Shown: positions 34,909 through 44,813, counted from the first letter of the stretch. The stretch is 64,000 nucleotides of DNA from Geothrix sp. PMB-07 (GCF_030758935.1 NZ_CP132333.1:1550992-1614991); one strand, 5' to 3'. Program-made: numbers and translations. The notes: generated from the sequence alone by a model not told the origin.

Positions 34909-34938
34909 GAAGGCCCTCGCCATCCGGCGGGGGCCTTC
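34909..34938. terminator. Bidirectional hairpin between norB and ppc
   Basis: GAAGGCCC (34909-34916) and GGGCCTTC (34931-34938) flank CGCC-atcc-GGCG, forming a nearly continuous 12-base-pair stem with a four-base loop. It lies in the 72-base gap between the convergent norB and ppc genes and can act on both transcripts. T-tracts are weak on both sides. Confidence 0.75.
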
Positions 34939-34962
34939 GCCTGTCTGCGTGTTTCCAGGGGT

Positions 34963-37749
34963 TCAGCCGCTGTTGCGCAAGCCGGCCGCAATGCCATTGA
35001 TGGAGAGGAGGATGCCGCGCTCGGTGCGGTCGTCGGTGTCACCGGCGCGGTAGCGGCGCAGCAGCTCGACCTGCAGGTGATTCAGCGGGTCCAGGTAGGG
35101 GAAGCGGTGCTGGATGGAGCGCATCAGGTAGGGGTTGCTCTCCAGGAATTCCCGTTGGCCGGTGATGGCTTTCAGGGCCGTGATGGAGGCTTCGCATTCT
35201 TCCTGGATGCGGGTGAAGATGCGGTCGCGCAGGTTCCGGTCGCCCACCAGATCGGCGTAGCGGGAGGCGATGGCCAGATCCACCTTGGCCAGCACCATGT
35301 CCATGTTGGACAGCAGGCTGCGGAAATAGGGCCAGGTGGCGTGCATGTCCTGTAGCAAGGCCAGCCCGGTGGCGCCGTGTTCCGCTTGGAAAGCGCGCAC
35401 GGCGGCGCCGAACCCATACCAGCCCGGCAACATGAGGCGGCACTGGCTCCAGCTGAACACCCAGGGAATGGCGCGCAGATCCGTGATGGAGCGGCCGCCC
35501 TTCCGGCTGGCGGGCCGGGAGCCGATGTTGAGCTGGGCGATTTCGGCGATGGGGGTGGATTCCCAGAAGTACCGCTCGAAATCCGGGGCGCCGTAAATCA
35601 GGTCGCGGTAGGCCTCGCAGGCCTTGGCGGACAGCGCATCCATGGTCTTGGTGAAGCGGGGATCGGCGCCGGGATCTTGTGCCACCGGCAGGCTGGCCTC
35701 CAGGGTGGCGGCCACCAGCACCTCGAGGTTGCGTCGTGCCACGGCGGGGTGCCCGTACTTGGCGGCGATGACTTCGCCTTGTTCCGTGAGTCGGATCTGG
35801 CCGTCCACGGCGCCCGGAGGCTGGGCGAGGATGGCTTCATAGCTGGGGCCGCCACCGCGACCCACAGAGCCACCACGCCCGTGGAAAAGACGCAGATGAA
35901 CGCCATGGCGCCGAGCCACGTCGAGCAGCCGCCCCTCGGCCTTGTAGAGCTCCCAGCGGGAGGTAAGGAAGCCACCATCCTTGTTGCTGTCCGAGTACCC
36001 CAGCATCACTTCCTGGATGTCACCGCGGCTTTGCAGCAGGCGGCGGTAGAGGGGCAGGGACAGCAGGCCGTCCATGATGTCGCCGGAACGCTGCAGATCC
36101 TCGATGGTCTCGAACAGGGGGATGAGGTTGAGGTCGAGCCGGTTCTCGGCGGGGCGCAGGATGCCCGCCTCGCGGAGCAGCACGGCCGCCTCCAGCAGGT
36201 CGGAAACATCCTCTGTGTGGCTGATGATGCAGCTGGGCAGGGCCTCGATGCCAAGGCGTTTGTGGTTGACTGCCGCAGTGCGGAAGAGGGTCAGCTCCCG
36301 CTGGGTTTCTTCGCCGTAGGTGAGAAAGGGCGAGGCGAGGGGGCGTGGGCTTTCCAATTCAGCCGAGAGCAGCGCGACCTTGGCGGCCTCGGGCAAGCTG
36401 GCGTAGGCGGTGCCTGGGCGCAGGGCTTCCAGCAGTTCCGCCACCACGCGACCTTGAACTTCGGAGCCCTGGCGGAGATCCACCGGGGCCAAGTGGAAAC
36501 CGAAAATGGAGACGGCGCGCCGCACGTCGCGCAGACGCCCTCGGGCCAGGCGCCGACCGCCGTGGCGCCGCAGGGATTGATCCAGCACATCCAGATCGGC
36601 CTTCAATTCGGCGGGAGCCGCATAGGGCTCAATGGCCGAATCCTCGGTCGGGCCGCCGAGGGAAACCCGCCTTCGCGTGGCACTGAGCCGCTGGTGTATG
36701 AGAATCAGGGCGCGCCGGTACGCTTCGTCCCGGCGCTGGGGTGAAGCATCCGCAGAGCGGTCAGCCAGATCCAGCACTTCCTGGGAGGCCCGCGACACCT
36801 GGAGGCTGAGCGAGAGCTCTTCGCCCAGGGTTTGGATCTCCTGCAGCAGGAAATCCAGGATGGTGCGGCTGTGCAGATCCAGCGTCTGCTGCAGCACCTC
36901 GGCGGTCACGAAGGGATGGCCATCGCGGTCGCCGCCGATCCAGCTGCCCAGCTGGAAGAAGGGCGGAAGCTCAGCGTCGCCCCAGGCGGGATCCAGGGCC
37001 AGACGGTCCTCCAGATCCGCGTAGAGGGCCGGGAGCTGGTGCAGGAAGATGCGCTCGAAATAGGAGAGAGCGTTCGACACCTCGTCTGTCACTGCGGGCC
37101 GCTGGGGCCGCAGCATGCGCGTCTGCCACAGCAGCAGCACCTGCCGCTGCAGCTGCTCGTCACGAAGGGCAGCCTCCCGGGGGGTGGACGCGCTGCGGTC
37201 GCGTTCATCCAGCAGCCGCGCAATCTCCACCTGGGCGTTGAGGATGCTTTTGCGTTGCACCTCTGTAGGGTGCGCTGTCAGGACGGGGCGTACCTGGGAT
37301 CGGGCGAAAAAGGACTGGAGCCCCTGGGCGTCCAGACCGGCCGCCGAGGCTTGGGCCAGCGCATGGCCCAGGGAACTGGGGCGGGGCGCTTCCTGGGCCA
37401 TGCGGTGGGTGCGGGAGCGGCGGATGTGGTGCTGATCCTCGGCCAGATTGGCCAGCTGGGAAAAGTAGCTGAAGGCTCGCACCACGAGGATGGCCCGTCC
37501 GGGGCTGAGGCCCTTGAGGATCTCCTTCAGGGCATCGCTGGCTGCGGAATCCATGCCCCGGCGGAATCGCACCGCGCTCTGGCGCACCTGTTCAATGAGT
37601 TGGAAGGTGTCATCACCCTCCTGTTCCCGGATGGTGTCACCCAGCATCCGGCCCAGTTGGCGGATGTCCTCCTTGAGGGGAAGGTCCTTGTCAGCATCAG
37701 CAACAACCATGGCGGGCGTCCGGGCGAGGCGGGGAAATGAAAGATCCAT
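34963..37749 (-). CDS. ppc: Phosphoenolpyruvate carboxylase
   Basis: Ppc makes oxaloacetate from PEP and bicarbonate, replenishing the TCA cycle. The 928-residue length is typical. The catalytic His is in VLTAHPTEVQRKS (about residue 159), the second signature is FHGRGGSVGRGGGPSYEAI (near 600), and YSDSNKDGG and the C-terminal tail RNSG match the conserved RNTG end that reaches into the active site. The ATG at 37749 starts MDLSFPRL; a later Met is possible. It is convergent with norB and 55 bases from the end of the chemoreceptor gene. Confidence 0.97.
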   Translation of the reverse strand: MDLSFPRLARTPAMVVADADKDLPLKEDIRQLGRMLGDTIREQEGDDTFQLIEQVRQSAVRFRRGMDSAASDALKEILKGLSPGRAILVVRAFSYFSQLANLAEDQHHIRRSRTHRMAQEAPRPSSLGHALAQASAAGLDAQGLQSFFARSQVRPVLTAHPTEVQRKSILNAQVEIARLLDERDRSASTPREAALRDEQLQRQVLLLWQTRMLRPQRPAVTDEVSNALSYFERIFLHQLPALYADLEDRLALDPAWGDAELPPFFQLGSWIGGDRDGHPFVTAEVLQQTLDLHSRTILDFLLQEIQTLGEELSLSLQVSRASQEVLDLADRSADASPQRRDEAYRRALILIHQRLSATRRRVSLGGPTEDSAIEPYAAPAELKADLDVLDQSLRRHGGRRLARGRLRDVRRAVSIFGFHLAPVDLRQGSEVQGRVVAELLEALRPGTAYASLPEAAKVALLSAELESPRPLASPFLTYGEETQRELTLFRTAAVNHKRLGIEALPSCIISHTEDVSDLLEAAVLLREAGILRPAENRLDLNLIPLFETIEDLQRSGDIMDGLLSLPLYRRLLQSRGDIQEVMLGYSDSNKDGGFLTSRWELYKAEGRLLDVARRHGVHLRLFHGRGGSVGRGGGPSYEAILAQPPGAVDGQIRLTEQGEVIAAKYGHPAVARRNLEVLVAATLEASLPVAQDPGADPRFTKTMDALSAKACEAYRDLIYGAPDFERYFWESTPIAEIAQLNIGSRPASRKGGRSITDLRAIPWVFSWSQCRLMLPGWYGFGAAVRAFQAEHGATGLALLQDMHATWPYFRSLLSNMDMVLAKVDLAIASRYADLVGDRNLRDRIFTRIQEECEASITALKAITGQREFLESNPYLMRSIQHRFPYLDPLNHLQVELLRRYRAGDTDDRTERGILLSINGIAAGLRNSG

Positions 37750-37804
37750 CCTGCCAGATTAATGGCATTCCGCTGGTTGGCGGATGCAGATGCAGCCGAG
37801 GTTT

Positions 37805-39718
37805 TTACACGCGGAACTGATTGACGGCCTGGGATACGGCCTCTGCCAGACCTGAAAGCTCTGCCGCGAGACGGGACACTTCCTGCACCGACTGGGCCAA
37901 TTCAGCGGATCGTGCCGCGTGGTCGGCGGCCTGGGTGTCGACGGTGGCGGCCTGCTGGGATGCCTCGCCGCTCAGGTGGGCTTGGCGGCCCGTGGCGCTG
38001 GCGATGTCTTGAACCAGCCGCGAGATGTCGCCGATCTCGGATTTGATCTCCCGCACTGCCCCGAAGGACGCGGCGGTGGTGCGAAGCCCCTCTTGCACGG
38101 CGGTGTCGCTTCGCTCGATCAGCACACTGATGTCCCGGGCCGCGGCCGCGGAACGCTCGGCCAGCTTCCGCACTTCTTCGGCCACCACGGCGAAGCCTTT
38201 GCCCTGGGCACCTGCCTTGGCGGCTTCGATGGCGGCGTTCAGGGAGAGGAGGTTGGTCTGGCGGGCGATGTCCTGGATGAGCCGCACGGCGTTGACCACT
38301 TCGGCGGTGGCAGATTGGATTTCCGCCATGGCCTGCGCGATGGAACTGCTGGCGGCTTCACCTGCGTCCGCGGCCCGGATGGCGCCATCCACCCGGTGTT
38401 TGGTCTGGTCCAGGTGCCCGTTCACGTCCTCGACAGAAGCATCCAACTGGGCCACGGTCTGGCGAATGTCCCCCGCACTGCGTCGAGCGCCCTGGGCGCC
38501 TTCGGCCAGAATCCGGGTGGTCCCGCTCATCTGATCCGCTGAGATTGAAAGCTGAGTGGCCCCTGAGGCCACTTGGCGGGAAGATCCCAGCACCGAGGTG
38601 AAGGCCTCACGGAACCGGCCCAGGGCCCCTTCGGCGGATTGGGCCACTGCCTCGAATTCATCCCGGCTTTCCAGAACCACCTTGGTGTTGAGGTCACTGT
38701 TGGAAAGGGCGAGGATGAGTTGCTGCAGGGTTTCGCCCACCGAGCGGTGCAGCCCGGTGAACAGGTAGGCGCAGAGGAGAAGCCCGCCTGCGGCCACGCC
38801 CAGCGCCAGAGCCAGGCTGCGCTCCTTCTCCTGGATGCGGGCCTCCAGCAAACGCTCCAGGGCCGGAACTGCGGCCAGGAAGAGTTTCCGGTTGGCGTCC
38901 ATGGCCAAGCCCGTGTGCTGTCGAAGGGTCGCCTGATCGGCGTGGCCGGACCCCTGCATCACAGGGCCCTCCAGGAAGGCGATGCAGGCCTGGGTGGCCG
39001 CCGTGGCTTCCCGGAAGGCGGGGCCAAGACGCTGAGCGGAATCCGGATTGCTAAACCCTTTGGCAGGCTTGAGGTCGTCCTCCATTCCCGATTGGTTGGC
39101 CCGCAGGGTGCTCAGGAGAATGGCCAATTGCGTGGCCTCCTCCGGCTTCACGGCGCGGCGGGCCAGGAACCCTTCCGCCAATGCCTGGGATTGCGCCAGG
39201 GCGTCCCCCTGCTGCAGCAGTTTCAGCAGGGCCAGATCCATGACGTAGTAACTATCCAATTGGGGATCGAGGATCAATCCGGAGGTGTCACCCACTTTGG
39301 AAACCGCGGTGAAAAGATCACCGCTGAGGGCTTCGAGCCCTGCGGAATCCGTTGCGAAGCCTGCTTGTCGCCAAGCGGCGGCCCGGCCCGACCAGCCCGC
39401 ATCCATGCTCAAAGGGCCTCCGAGGCGGGCATGCACGTGATCCAGCCGGTCGAGGGCAGTGGTGAGCTCCGCCTTCAACGTTTCCGGCGCCACCCCGGAG
39501 CGCAACCGGGAGATCCCCTCGGAGACTCCCCCCAGGGCCTCCAGATAGTCGGTGCCCTGACGTTCCAGCTGGGCCGTGGCCAAGTCCCCCCTGATCACTT
39601 TCACCATGCTGGCGGTGTTCCAGCCCAGGGCCAGGAATACCACCAGCCCCACGACCAGAAATTTGCCCCGGAAGCGCAGACGGTGCATCAGGCGGACAGC
39701 AGGTGCAGTCATGTCCAT
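37805..39718 (-). CDS. Methyl-accepting chemotaxis protein
   Basis: The 637-residue receptor has a membrane helix near residues 15-38, a long helical periplasmic domain to about 320, a second helix near 325-345 and a HAMP-like linker. The signalling domain has the conserved hairpin tip, [20 protein letters not shown] and [18 protein letters not shown]. The start at 39718 (MDMTAPA) is preceded by GGAGA at good spacing, so the eleven-codon longer version is less likely. Its ligand is unknown. It lies 69 bases downstream of the dCache histidine kinase and may be cotranscribed with it. Confidence 0.93.
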   Translation of the reverse strand: MDMTAPAVRLMHRLRFRGKFLVVGLVVFLALGWNTASMVKVIRGDLATAQLERQGTDYLEALGGVSEGISRLRSGVAPETLKAELTTALDRLDHVHARLGGPLSMDAGWSGRAAAWRQAGFATDSAGLEALSGDLFTAVSKVGDTSGLILDPQLDSYYVMDLALLKLLQQGDALAQSQALAEGFLARRAVKPEEATQLAILLSTLRANQSGMEDDLKPAKGFSNPDSAQRLGPAFREATAATQACIAFLEGPVMQGSGHADQATLRQHTGLAMDANRKLFLAAVPALERLLEARIQEKERSLALALGVAAGGLLLCAYLFTGLHRSVGETLQQLILALSNSDLNTKVVLESRDEFEAVAQSAEGALGRFREAFTSVLGSSRQVASGATQLSISADQMSGTTRILAEGAQGARRSAGDIRQTVAQLDASVEDVNGHLDQTKHRVDGAIRAADAGEAASSSIAQAMAEIQSATAEVVNAVRLIQDIARQTNLLSLNAAIEAAKAGAQGKGFAVVAEEVRKLAERSAAAARDISVLIERSDTAVQEGLRTTAASFGAVREIKSEIGDISRLVQDIASATGRQAHLSGEASQQAATVDTQAADHAARSAELAQSVQEVSRLAAELSGLAEAVSQAVNQFRV

Positions 39719-39787
39719 GGCGTCTCCGGGCCGGATCAACGTCTCTTCCATCGGCCCAGGGGCTGCCCCAGATGAACAATGCCGCCA

Positions 39788-41713
39788 TCAGGACGCAGGA
39801 TGCCTGGGGAAGTGGAGGATGAACCGGCTGCCTTGGCCCAGCGTGCTTTCCACGTCGATTTCGGCGCCGTGGGCACGGGCGATGCCCTGGACCATGGCCA
39901 GGCCAAGTCCGGAACCCCGGTCGGCCGACTTGGTGGTGAAGAAGGGCGTGAACAGCTGCTGCTTCACTTCGGGCGAAATGCCCTGACCCGCATCGGACAC
40001 GGCCAGGAAGGGGCGATGATCTGCCCCCAAGCCTGCCTCGAGGGTGAGGAGTCCGCCTTTGGGCATGGCGTCCCGGCCATTCACCGCCAGGTTCAAGAGC
40101 ACCTGCTCGAGCTGGAGGCGATCCCCGTGGATCCACACAGGCGCTTGAGGGGCCTGCACCTTCAGGGTGACCAGGGCGCCCAGCAGTGGCTCCAGCAGGG
40201 CGCCGGATTCCCGGAGCAGCTGACCCAGCTCAATGGGACCGGGTTCTTCTTCCACCGGCCTGCCAATGGTCAGCAGGGCCCGCAGGAACCCACGGCTGCG
40301 CCGGAGGGCCGTGGAGGCCATGCCCAAGCTGCGCAACCGGGAAGCCTCCGGCAGGCCCTGGTCCTGGGCCAATTCCAAATTCGCGCCCGCAGCGGAAATG
40401 AGGTTGCCCAGGTCGTGGGCCACTCCCGCCGCCAGGGTCCCAATCATCTCCCGCCGCTGGGCCTGGCGAAGGTGGCCCTCCAGGTTGGCCTGTTCCTCCA
40501 GGGCAATGGAGGCCGCCCTCAAGCTGCGAGCCAGTTCCTGGAGCTCAAGGATGCGGGTTTCCGGCGGTGTGATGGCGTGGGCTTCCGCCAGAGAGCCGGC
40601 CTGGGCAGCCAGTTCTTCGAGGGGTGCCGCAATCTGGCGGCTGCTCCAGGCCATGCGCCAGGCCAGAAAGGTCAGGGCACCCAGGCAGGCGGCCAGGGTG
40701 GCCAGGGCCAGCTTTCGCGGCTCCCTGAGCAGATCCCCCTCGGGAATGGCCATCAGGAGCTCCCAATCCAGGCCGCCCTCCAGATGAACCCTCCGGCGCT
40801 GCACCAGGAAGGTTTCGGCGCCCACTTTGATCTGGGGCCAGAGGCCTGGGCGGATGGCGGTGGGCGTGTTGTGGATGGCCGTGGGGATGGGATGGCGGAC
40901 CGTATCGAGGGGTTCTGGCGTCAAGATCCGCGAAGCCTCCGGATCCTTGGAATCCGGCTCCTGCTCGGGTGGCACCAGCAGACGGCCGTCACCATCAAGA
41001 ATGGCCAGGCGGGTGCCTTCGGTGGGCTTGGCCTCATTCAGCCAGGGACGGAGGTCGCCCAGCACCAGGTCCACCCCCAGCACACCCAGGGGGCGGTCCC
41101 CCCGGGAAACGGGAACGGTGTAGGTCAGTCCAAAACCCACCTTGCCGAGGAAGAGGTAGGGGGGGGTCCAGCTGCCGCGGCCTTCCCGCAGCCCCTGGAT
41201 CACCCAGGGGCGAAGGCGCCAGTCCGGGGGCGCGGCGGGATCTGGCATCGACTGAACCCGCTGGTAGTGGTTGTCCCAGAGGTGCAGCATGCGTTGCGGT
41301 AGGCCCCGCTCGAAGTGGGTGCCACGGGTGAGCCAGTGGTTTTGATACTGGGCTTCGGGCGCGTTGGCGGCGGAGGCTTGGCCATCGGGCAGCACGAAGG
41401 TGAGGTTGGAGAGGCTGGGGCGACTGCTCAGCTCCGTGAGCAGCTGCTGCTCCCCTGCCAGGGTGTCCATGGGGGCCAGTTGGCCCATTCGCCCCATCTG
41501 GGCCAGGGCTTCCCCAGTGCGGACGGCCTCTTGGAGACTGGCCTGTACACGACGCTCCACCTCCCGAAGCCCCGCCTCAGCCCTCATTTTGGCTTGGGCC
41601 ACCATGATGGCCCGGGCCCCCCACCAGCCGAGGCCAGCCAATCCAAGGCCTCCCAGCCCCACCACCAGTAGGCTTTCACGGAGCAGGAGACGGCGGAGGG
41701 GCAGTGGCTTCAT
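39788..41713 (-). CDS. Sensor histidine kinase with dCache-like periplasmic domain
   Basis: The 641-residue kinase has a first membrane helix at about residues 12-35, a large periplasmic dCache-like region (about 36-340; it contains FGLTYTVPVSRGDRPLGVLGVDL, a typical dCache strand set), a second helix near 345-365 and a coiled linker. The phospho-acceptor His is in LAAGVAHDLGN. The HATPase has the N box (LNLAVNGRDAM), DAGQGI and GSGLGLAMVQG. No response regulator is adjacent. It precedes a chemoreceptor gene on the same strand, suggesting shared sensing or expression. Confidence 0.92.
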   Translation of the reverse strand: MKPLPLRRLLLRESLLVVGLGGLGLAGLGWWGARAIMVAQAKMRAEAGLREVERRVQASLQEAVRTGEALAQMGRMGQLAPMDTLAGEQQLLTELSSRPSLSNLTFVLPDGQASAANAPEAQYQNHWLTRGTHFERGLPQRMLHLWDNHYQRVQSMPDPAAPPDWRLRPWVIQGLREGRGSWTPPYLFLGKVGFGLTYTVPVSRGDRPLGVLGVDLVLGDLRPWLNEAKPTEGTRLAILDGDGRLLVPPEQEPDSKDPEASRILTPEPLDTVRHPIPTAIHNTPTAIRPGLWPQIKVGAETFLVQRRRVHLEGGLDWELLMAIPEGDLLREPRKLALATLAACLGALTFLAWRMAWSSRQIAAPLEELAAQAGSLAEAHAITPPETRILELQELARSLRAASIALEEQANLEGHLRQAQRREMIGTLAAGVAHDLGNLISAAGANLELAQDQGLPEASRLRSLGMASTALRRSRGFLRALLTIGRPVEEEPGPIELGQLLRESGALLEPLLGALVTLKVQAPQAPVWIHGDRLQLEQVLLNLAVNGRDAMPKGGLLTLEAGLGADHRPFLAVSDAGQGISPEVKQQLFTPFFTTKSADRGSGLGLAMVQGIARAHGAEIDVESTLGQGSRFILHFPRHPAS

Positions 41714-41810
41714 GGCAACGCCTTTTCTTCGGCAGGTCGCGAGGGGCTGTTGAGGATCGCCAGGGCGCCTGAATGGTGCTCGTGCAGGTGCGCCCCCGGA
41801 TTCCCGGCGC

Positions 41811-41843
41811 TATGATGAAGATCCTGACCAACCTGGTCAGGAT
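41811..41843 (+). promoter_or_regulatory. -10 box and perfect inverted repeat at ispH-ubiA
   Basis: TATGAT at 41811-41816 is a good -10, though no convincing -35 is seen. Four bases later a perfect ten-base inverted repeat with a three-base loop begins (ATCCTGACCA-acc-TGGTCAGGAT, 41821-41843). It covers the expected transcription start and ends 12 bases before the ATG. It could be an operator over +1 or a 5' RNA hairpin next to the ribosome binding site. Confidence 0.6.
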
Positions 41844-41855
41844 TCAGGGGCTGCC

Positions 41856-43577
41856 ATGAAGGTCATCGTCGCCAAGACCGCGGGTTTTTGCTGGGGCGTG
41901 AAGCGCGCCATGGACGCGGTGCTGGAGGCCTCCGTGCGCAATGACGGCCGACCGGTGCAGACGCTGGGGCCGCTCATCCACAACCCCCAGGCCCTGGAAC
42001 TCATCGGCAAGCGGGGCGTGGCCGTGGCCGAGGCCCCCGACAAGGTGCAGAACGGCACCGTGGTGATCCGGGCCCATGGCATTCCCATCCAGGACTTGCG
42101 GGGCCTCAAGGAGCGTCAGGCCAAGGGCGAGCTGACCATCGTGAATGCCACGTGCCCCGAAGTGGCGAAGGTGCACCACAAGATCAAGAAATGGAGCCCC
42201 AAGGGCTATTTCACCGTGATTCTCGGCAGCCATGGCCATGCGGAAAGCGTGGCCCACCGCAGCTTTGCAGAGCACGGCTCGGTCATTGTGGCCAACATGG
42301 CCGAGGCCGAAGCGCTCACCGACGAGCAGTTGAAGAAGGTGCTGGTGGTGGCCCAGACCACCTTCACGGTGAAGGATTACCACGCCATCACCGATTACAT
42401 CCGCGGTCGCGCCGGCGATGCGGTGTTCGAGAACACCATCTGCGAAGACACCTGGATGCGGCAGGATGAGGCCAAGGAACTGGCCCGCACGGTGGATGCG
42501 GTCATCGTCGTGGGCGGCAAGGCTTCCAGCAACACCAAACACCTGGCCGAACTGGCCCATCACTACGGCAAACCGGTGCAGTACGTGGAGACCGCCTGTG
42601 AATTGGATCTCAGCGCCTTCACGGGCCGGGAGACCGTCGGTGTGCTGGCGGGCGCCTCGACTCCCACCTGGCTGGTGGACGAGGTGGTGGATGTGTTGGA
42701 GCAGTTGGGTGACGGCCCCAGCCGCTGGCGCAGCTTCCTGCAGGGCGCGTTTGGAAGCTCTTCGCTGATGGCCGTGGGCGCGGGGTTGATGACCCTGGGG
42801 GTCCACCGCTGGCTGGGCCTGCCGCTGGGCTGGCGCTATCCCCTGCTCACTGCCGCGTATGTGCTGGCCATGTACCTGCTCAGTCCTTTCCTGGATCCGC
42901 TGGGCCTGGGCGCCAAGGGACCGGCCCGAGCCCGTTTCCTGGAGCGCAACCGAAAGGTGCTGTTGGCCTCGGCCCTGGCGGCCCTGGCGCTGACCTTCGG
43001 TTTGGCCGCCAGCCTGGGCGGAAAAGTTTTGAGCATCGTCGCCGCCGCCTCCTTGGTGGGCGCCGCCTACAAGCAGCGCATCCGCCTGGGTGGCCGGGAG
43101 TGGGCCCTGCGCCGGATTCCCGGCTCGAAGGATGTGGTGGTGGCCCTGGCCCTGGCCACGGTGGCGGTCATCACACCGGTCTGGCAGGAAGGACGCGCCT
43201 GGGATCTGCGGGCTTTCGCGGCCATCTTCCTGGTGGGCGTGTTGGCTTTTGTGCGCACGGTGATCTACGAGATCCACGACATGCAGAACGATCAGATCGT
43301 GGGCAAAGAGACGCTGCCCATCCTGCTGGGGAAGCGCGCCACCAAGGCCGTGCTCCTGAGCCTTCTGGGCACCCTGCTGGCCGGAACCCTCTGGCTCACC
43401 TTCGACAATCGCACCCATGGACATCCCATGGCTGTGGCCCTTGTGCTGGTCATCTGCGCCGCCTACCCGGTGATCTACCTCTGGCTGTACCACGAGCGCT
43501 TCACCACCGGCAGGACTCGCTTCGAGTTGAGCGTGGATCTGAGTTTTTACCTCGTGGGCCTGCTGGCGCTGGTCTGA
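41856..43577 (+). CDS. ispH: IspH-UbiA fusion: HMBPP reductase with C-terminal prenyltransferase-like domain
   Basis: Residues 1-285 are IspH, which reduces HMBPP to IPP and DMAPP at the end of the MEP pathway. The three cluster-ligand cysteines are C12 (GFCWGVKRA), C100 (NATCPEV) and C196 (NTICEDTW); HxE (HGHAE) and SSNT motifs are also present. Residues about 300-573 are a membrane domain with seven to nine helices of the UbiA type. It has IPGSKDVVVALAL near 421-433 and the second Asp-rich motif EIHDMQND at 472-479 followed by GKETLPILLGK. The first Asp motif looks degenerate (SPFLDPLG near 343-350). The reading frame is continuous across the joint. The prenyl acceptor is unknown. Confidence 0.9.
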   Translation: MKVIVAKTAGFCWGVKRAMDAVLEASVRNDGRPVQTLGPLIHNPQALELIGKRGVAVAEAPDKVQNGTVVIRAHGIPIQDLRGLKERQAKGELTIVNATCPEVAKVHHKIKKWSPKGYFTVILGSHGHAESVAHRSFAEHGSVIVANMAEAEALTDEQLKKVLVVAQTTFTVKDYHAITDYIRGRAGDAVFENTICEDTWMRQDEAKELARTVDAVIVVGGKASSNTKHLAELAHHYGKPVQYVETACELDLSAFTGRETVGVLAGASTPTWLVDEVVDVLEQLGDGPSRWRSFLQGAFGSSSLMAVGAGLMTLGVHRWLGLPLGWRYPLLTAAYVLAMYLLSPFLDPLGLGAKGPARARFLERNRKVLLASALAALALTFGLAASLGGKVLSIVAAASLVGAAYKQRIRLGGREWALRRIPGSKDVVVALALATVAVITPVWQEGRAWDLRAFAAIFLVGVLAFVRTVIYEIHDMQNDQIVGKETLPILLGKRATKAVLLSLLGTLLAGTLWLTFDNRTHGHPMAVALVLVICAAYPVIYLWLYHERFTTGRTRFELSVDLSFYLVGLLALV

Positions 43578-43616
43578 TTCTGATAGCCTGGGCGCACCTT
43601 TCCTGAGGAGTGTCCC

Positions 43617-43913
43617 ATGCGCATGAAGTCCCTCGCCGTGCTTGCCACTACCGCCATTTTGGGCGCCGCCCTGGGCTGGGCTGCCGCCGCGGCCAGCTAC
43701 CAGAAAACGGGCGTTGTGAAGGAAGTCTCCACCGATAGTTTCACCCTCGATTTGGGCAAGGAGGAGTGGCGCTTCTATACGGATGGCGGCACCGCCGGGA
43801 AGGATGCCATCAAGGCCGGCGACAAGGTGACCGTCACCTACAAGCAGGTCGCCACCAAAGTTGAAGGCAAGGGCGGCGACAAGAAGGACGCGAAGGGCGG
43901 CAAGAAGAAGTAA
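43617..43913 (+). CDS. Small exported protein with Lys/Gly-rich tail
   Basis: The 98-residue product has a signal peptide (about 1-26, ending AAAA) and a short beta-rich, OB-like domain (TGVVKEVSTDSFTLDLG, AGDKVTVTYKQV) that resembles DUF5666-type modules. The tail repeats Gly, Lys and Asp (GKGGDKKDAKGGKKK). GAGGAG sits six bases before the ATG at 43617. Role unknown. A strong terminator follows, so the gene may end the ispH-ubiA transcript. Confidence 0.75.
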   Translation: MRMKSLAVLATTAILGAALGWAAAAASYQKTGVVKEVSTDSFTLDLGKEEWRFYTDGGTAGKDAIKAGDKVTVTYKQVATKVEGKGGDKKDAKGGKKK

Positions 43914-43936
43914 TCGTTCCGCAGCCAGGTTGACCC

Positions 43937-43972
43937 GCGGAGAGGACGCTTGGCGTCCTCTCCGCTTGTTTA
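43937..43972 (+). terminator. Strong rho-independent terminator
   Basis: A perfect 13-base inverted repeat (GCGGAGAGGACGC and GCGTCCTCTCCGC) with a three-base loop is followed by TTGTTTAT. It ends transcription after the small exported protein gene. Confidence 0.9.
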
Positions 43973-43987
43973 TGGAAGGATGGAGGC

Positions 43988-44812
43988 ATGCGGAACTGGG
44001 TGCTGATCACGGGATGCTCCACGGGTATTGGACGGGCTCTGGTGCCGCTCTGCCGTGCTTCGGGCTGGGGCGTGGTGGCCACAGCCCGGAAGGCGGAGAG
44101 CCTGGCGGACCTGCCGCTGGGGGATGACCTCCGCATCCTCGCCCTGGATGTGACCGATGCCGACAGCATCACCAGGGCGGCCGGGGCCTGTGCAGACCTG
44201 CGTCTTCGCGCCCTGGTGAACAACGCGGGTTACGGCCAGGTGGGGCCCCTGGAGCTGCTTCGTGCAGAGGAACTCCGGGCGCAGTTTGAAACGAACGTCA
44301 TCGGCCTCCATCAGGTGACCAACGCCTTCCTGCCGCTGCTGCGGCGGGAGCGGGGGGCGCGAATCCTACAGGTGGCTTCGATGCTGGGACGTCTGTCCAT
44401 TCCGCTGGGAGGCGCCTACAACGCCTCCAAACATGCGGTGGTGGCCCTCGCTGAGACCCTGCGGTTGGAGGTGGGTCGCGAGGTGGCCGTGGTGCTGGTG
44501 GAGCCCGGCGCCATCCGCACGGCCTTCCGCGACAGCCTGCCCCTGGTTTGGGGTGACCTGCCGGAACGCTCCCAGGGCACGCCCTATGAAGGCGTCATTG
44601 CCAGCTACCTGGAGAACCGCAAAGGCCAGGCCGAGCGGTATGCCATGGATGCCGGGGCCTGCGCCCGCAAGATGCTGCAGGCTCTCAACGCCAAGCACCC
44701 GCCCCGCCGCCTGGTGATTGGGTGGGATGCCCACTGGGTGGGCAAGCTCAAGGCCCTTCTGCCCGCGGCCTGGTGGGAGGCCCTGATGTGGCGGGTGTAC
44801 GGCCTCGGTTGA
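43988..44812 (+). CDS. Short-chain dehydrogenase/reductase
   Basis: The 274-residue cytoplasmic oxidoreductase is a classical SDR. The NAD(P)-binding loop is TGCSTGIG at residues 8-15, NNAG is near 77-80, and the catalytic Ser with YNASK are near 131-149. Arg after the second strand (ATARKAES) suggests NADP preference. The C-terminal region is basic and Trp-rich, possibly membrane-associated. Substrate unknown. It is convergent with the Cache-domain gene by one base and follows a strong terminator, so it has its own promoter. Confidence 0.92.
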   Translation: MRNWVLITGCSTGIGRALVPLCRASGWGVVATARKAESLADLPLGDDLRILALDVTDADSITRAAGACADLRLRALVNNAGYGQVGPLELLRAEELRAQFETNVIGLHQVTNAFLPLLRRERGARILQVASMLGRLSIPLGGAYNASKHAVVALAETLRLEVGREVAVVLVEPGAIRTAFRDSLPLVWGDLPERSQGTPYEGVIASYLENRKGQAERYAMDAGACARKMLQALNAKHPPRRLVIGWDAHWVGKLKALLPAAWWEALMWRVYGLG

Positions 44813-44813
44813 G

